DNA from: Micromonospora sp. MW-13 | Lineage (GTDB): Bacteria; Actinomycetota; Actinomycetes; Mycobacteriales; Micromonosporaceae | DNA length: 64,000 bases | Assembly (NCBI RefSeq): GCF_003434305.1 | Contig: NZ_QKKX01000035.1 | Coordinates: forward strand, 124,001 to 188,000 | Reading direction: 5' to 3' | Shown: piece by piece, positions 63,574-64,000 of the stretch | How positions within the stretch are numbered: the first letter of the stretch is position 1 | How the letters are laid out: each line of letters starts with the position of its first letter | Program-made: the position numbers and the translations under genes | Notes under the pieces: generated by a model | What the model saw: only the letters and a program-made list of their open reading frames with translations | Database searches by the model: none | Told to the model about the DNA's origin: nothing

Positions 63574-63615
63574 ACGAACGGGCCCGATCACTCCGGCGTG
63601 ATCGGGCCCGTTCGT
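63574..63615. terminator. 18-bp perfect terminator hairpin
   Basis: Arms ACGAACGGGCCCGATCAC / GTGATCGGGCCCGTTCGT with a 6-nt loop TCCGGC, 12 bp after a stop codon and between convergent genes. Bidirectional by symmetry. Confidence 0.88.
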
Positions 63616-63628
63616 CGTCCGGCGGACT

Positions 63629-64000
63629 TCAGCGAGTGACGACGCTGGTGATGCGGGTGAACTCCCGCATCAGGTCGTACCCGTCCCAGGTGGCGGCGAA
63701 GTTCAGCGCGTCGCCCACCGGGACGATCCGGTCCACTCCGCGACCGCCGAGGGCCCGGGCGAAGGCGACCAGTTCCGCACTGCTGAACCCGAAGTGGGTG
63801 ACGGTCTGGTCCCGCCGGACCACCACCGGCGCGAGGTCCACGAGGGCCTCCACCCGCGCCTGCGGGAACGTCCCGATGCCGAGCCAGCGACGCGGGATGG
63901 CCCCCGGCTCGGCCAGGTCGACGGTCGCCAGGTCGTTGCCGTCGAAGTGGATGGCCGTGGCCGCTCCCTCGACGGCCAGGCCATAGGTGGCCACCCGCTT
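63629..64000 (-). CDS. C-terminal part of probable acyl-CoA reductase (LuxC-like), truncated at window edge
   Basis: The last 123 or so codons of a leftward gene whose start lies beyond the right edge; the frame is open to the end of the window. Visible: GIGTFPQARVEALVDLAPVV, HFGFSSAELVAFARALGG, GVDRIVPVGDALNFAATWDG and YDLMREFTRITSVV. The GxDRIVPVGxAL...WDGYDL ending resembles the C-terminus of LuxC-type acyl-CoA reductases, aldehyde-dehydrogenase-fold enzymes reducing activated acids to aldehydes. It is not certain with only the tail available. It may belong to the same envelope-glycan or lipid region. Confidence 0.55.
   Translation of the reverse strand, partial: KRVATYGLAVEGAATAIHFDGNDLATVDLAEPGAIPRRWLGIGTFPQARVEALVDLAPVVVRRDQTVTHFGFSSAELVAFARALGGRGVDRIVPVGDALNFAATWDGYDLMREFTRITSVVTR

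Overview
The window is very GC-rich and reads as a filamentous actinobacterium, most likely Micromonosporaceae (Micromonospora-like). The reasons are the extreme G/C third-codon bias, frequent GTG and TTG starts, several leaderless promoters (TANNNT 6-7 nt before the start codon), the actinobacterial GlgE-type glucan pathway, and characteristic families (GHL10-golvesin secreted protein, DUF6541-like membrane protein, Cys-rich YidD). No rRNA, tRNA or CRISPR array was seen.

Layout. 0-7.4 kb is housekeeping: a left-truncated MBL-fold hydrolase, dGTPase, YidD, Tex, a small conserved protein and a DUF389 membrane protein. 7.6-27 kb is a surface-polysaccharide locus of the Wzx/Wzy type. It holds a DegT aminotransferase and a FemX-like transferase, a tightly overlapping four-gene operon for UDP-N-acetyl-L-fucosamine (capE/fnlA, capF/fnlB, a WbuB-like transferase, fnlC/wecB), a Wzy-like polymerase/ligase preceded by a translationally coupled 30-codon ORF, a Wzx flippase, a sugar-nucleotide epimerase, four more glycosyltransferases, two hexapeptide acyltransferases, an initiating phosphoglycosyl transferase and a GNAT enzyme. 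27-38 kb carries alpha-glucan metabolism: pgm, glgC and, divergently, glgM (annotated glycogen synthase), then glgE-glgB. Between glgM and glgE sit an XRE regulator, a small membrane protein and a mini-GntR regulator.

38-43.2 kb looks like an accessory patch: a DHFR-like reductase, a decayed IS630 transposase, a 58-bp imperfect inverted repeat flanking a secreted C39-like peptidase and a VOC protein, and a frameshifted XRE/TPR regulator. 43.2-55 kb has secreted proteins (GHL10 hydrolase, FG-GAP-like protein), an App1-like phosphatase, a GT-C membrane transferase, YaaA, a TAXI-type lipoprotein facing a histidine kinase/response regulator pair, and DUF952.

55-64 kb is a second envelope-glycan region: a WlbB/WbpD-like N-acetyltransferase, a membrane-anchored CDP-glycerol glycerophosphotransferase homologue, a large multispanning protein, WlbA- and WlbC-like oxidoreductase and aminotransferase with overlapping GTGA codons, a UPF0104/MprF-type flippase-like protein, and a right-truncated gene resembling acyl-CoA reductase. 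Together the two glycan regions could supply an acylated, amino-sugar-rich surface polymer (L-FucNAc and possibly a 2,3-diacetamido uronic acid). Its actual structure is inference. Most convergent gene pairs are separated by strong hairpins, which mark transcription-unit borders.
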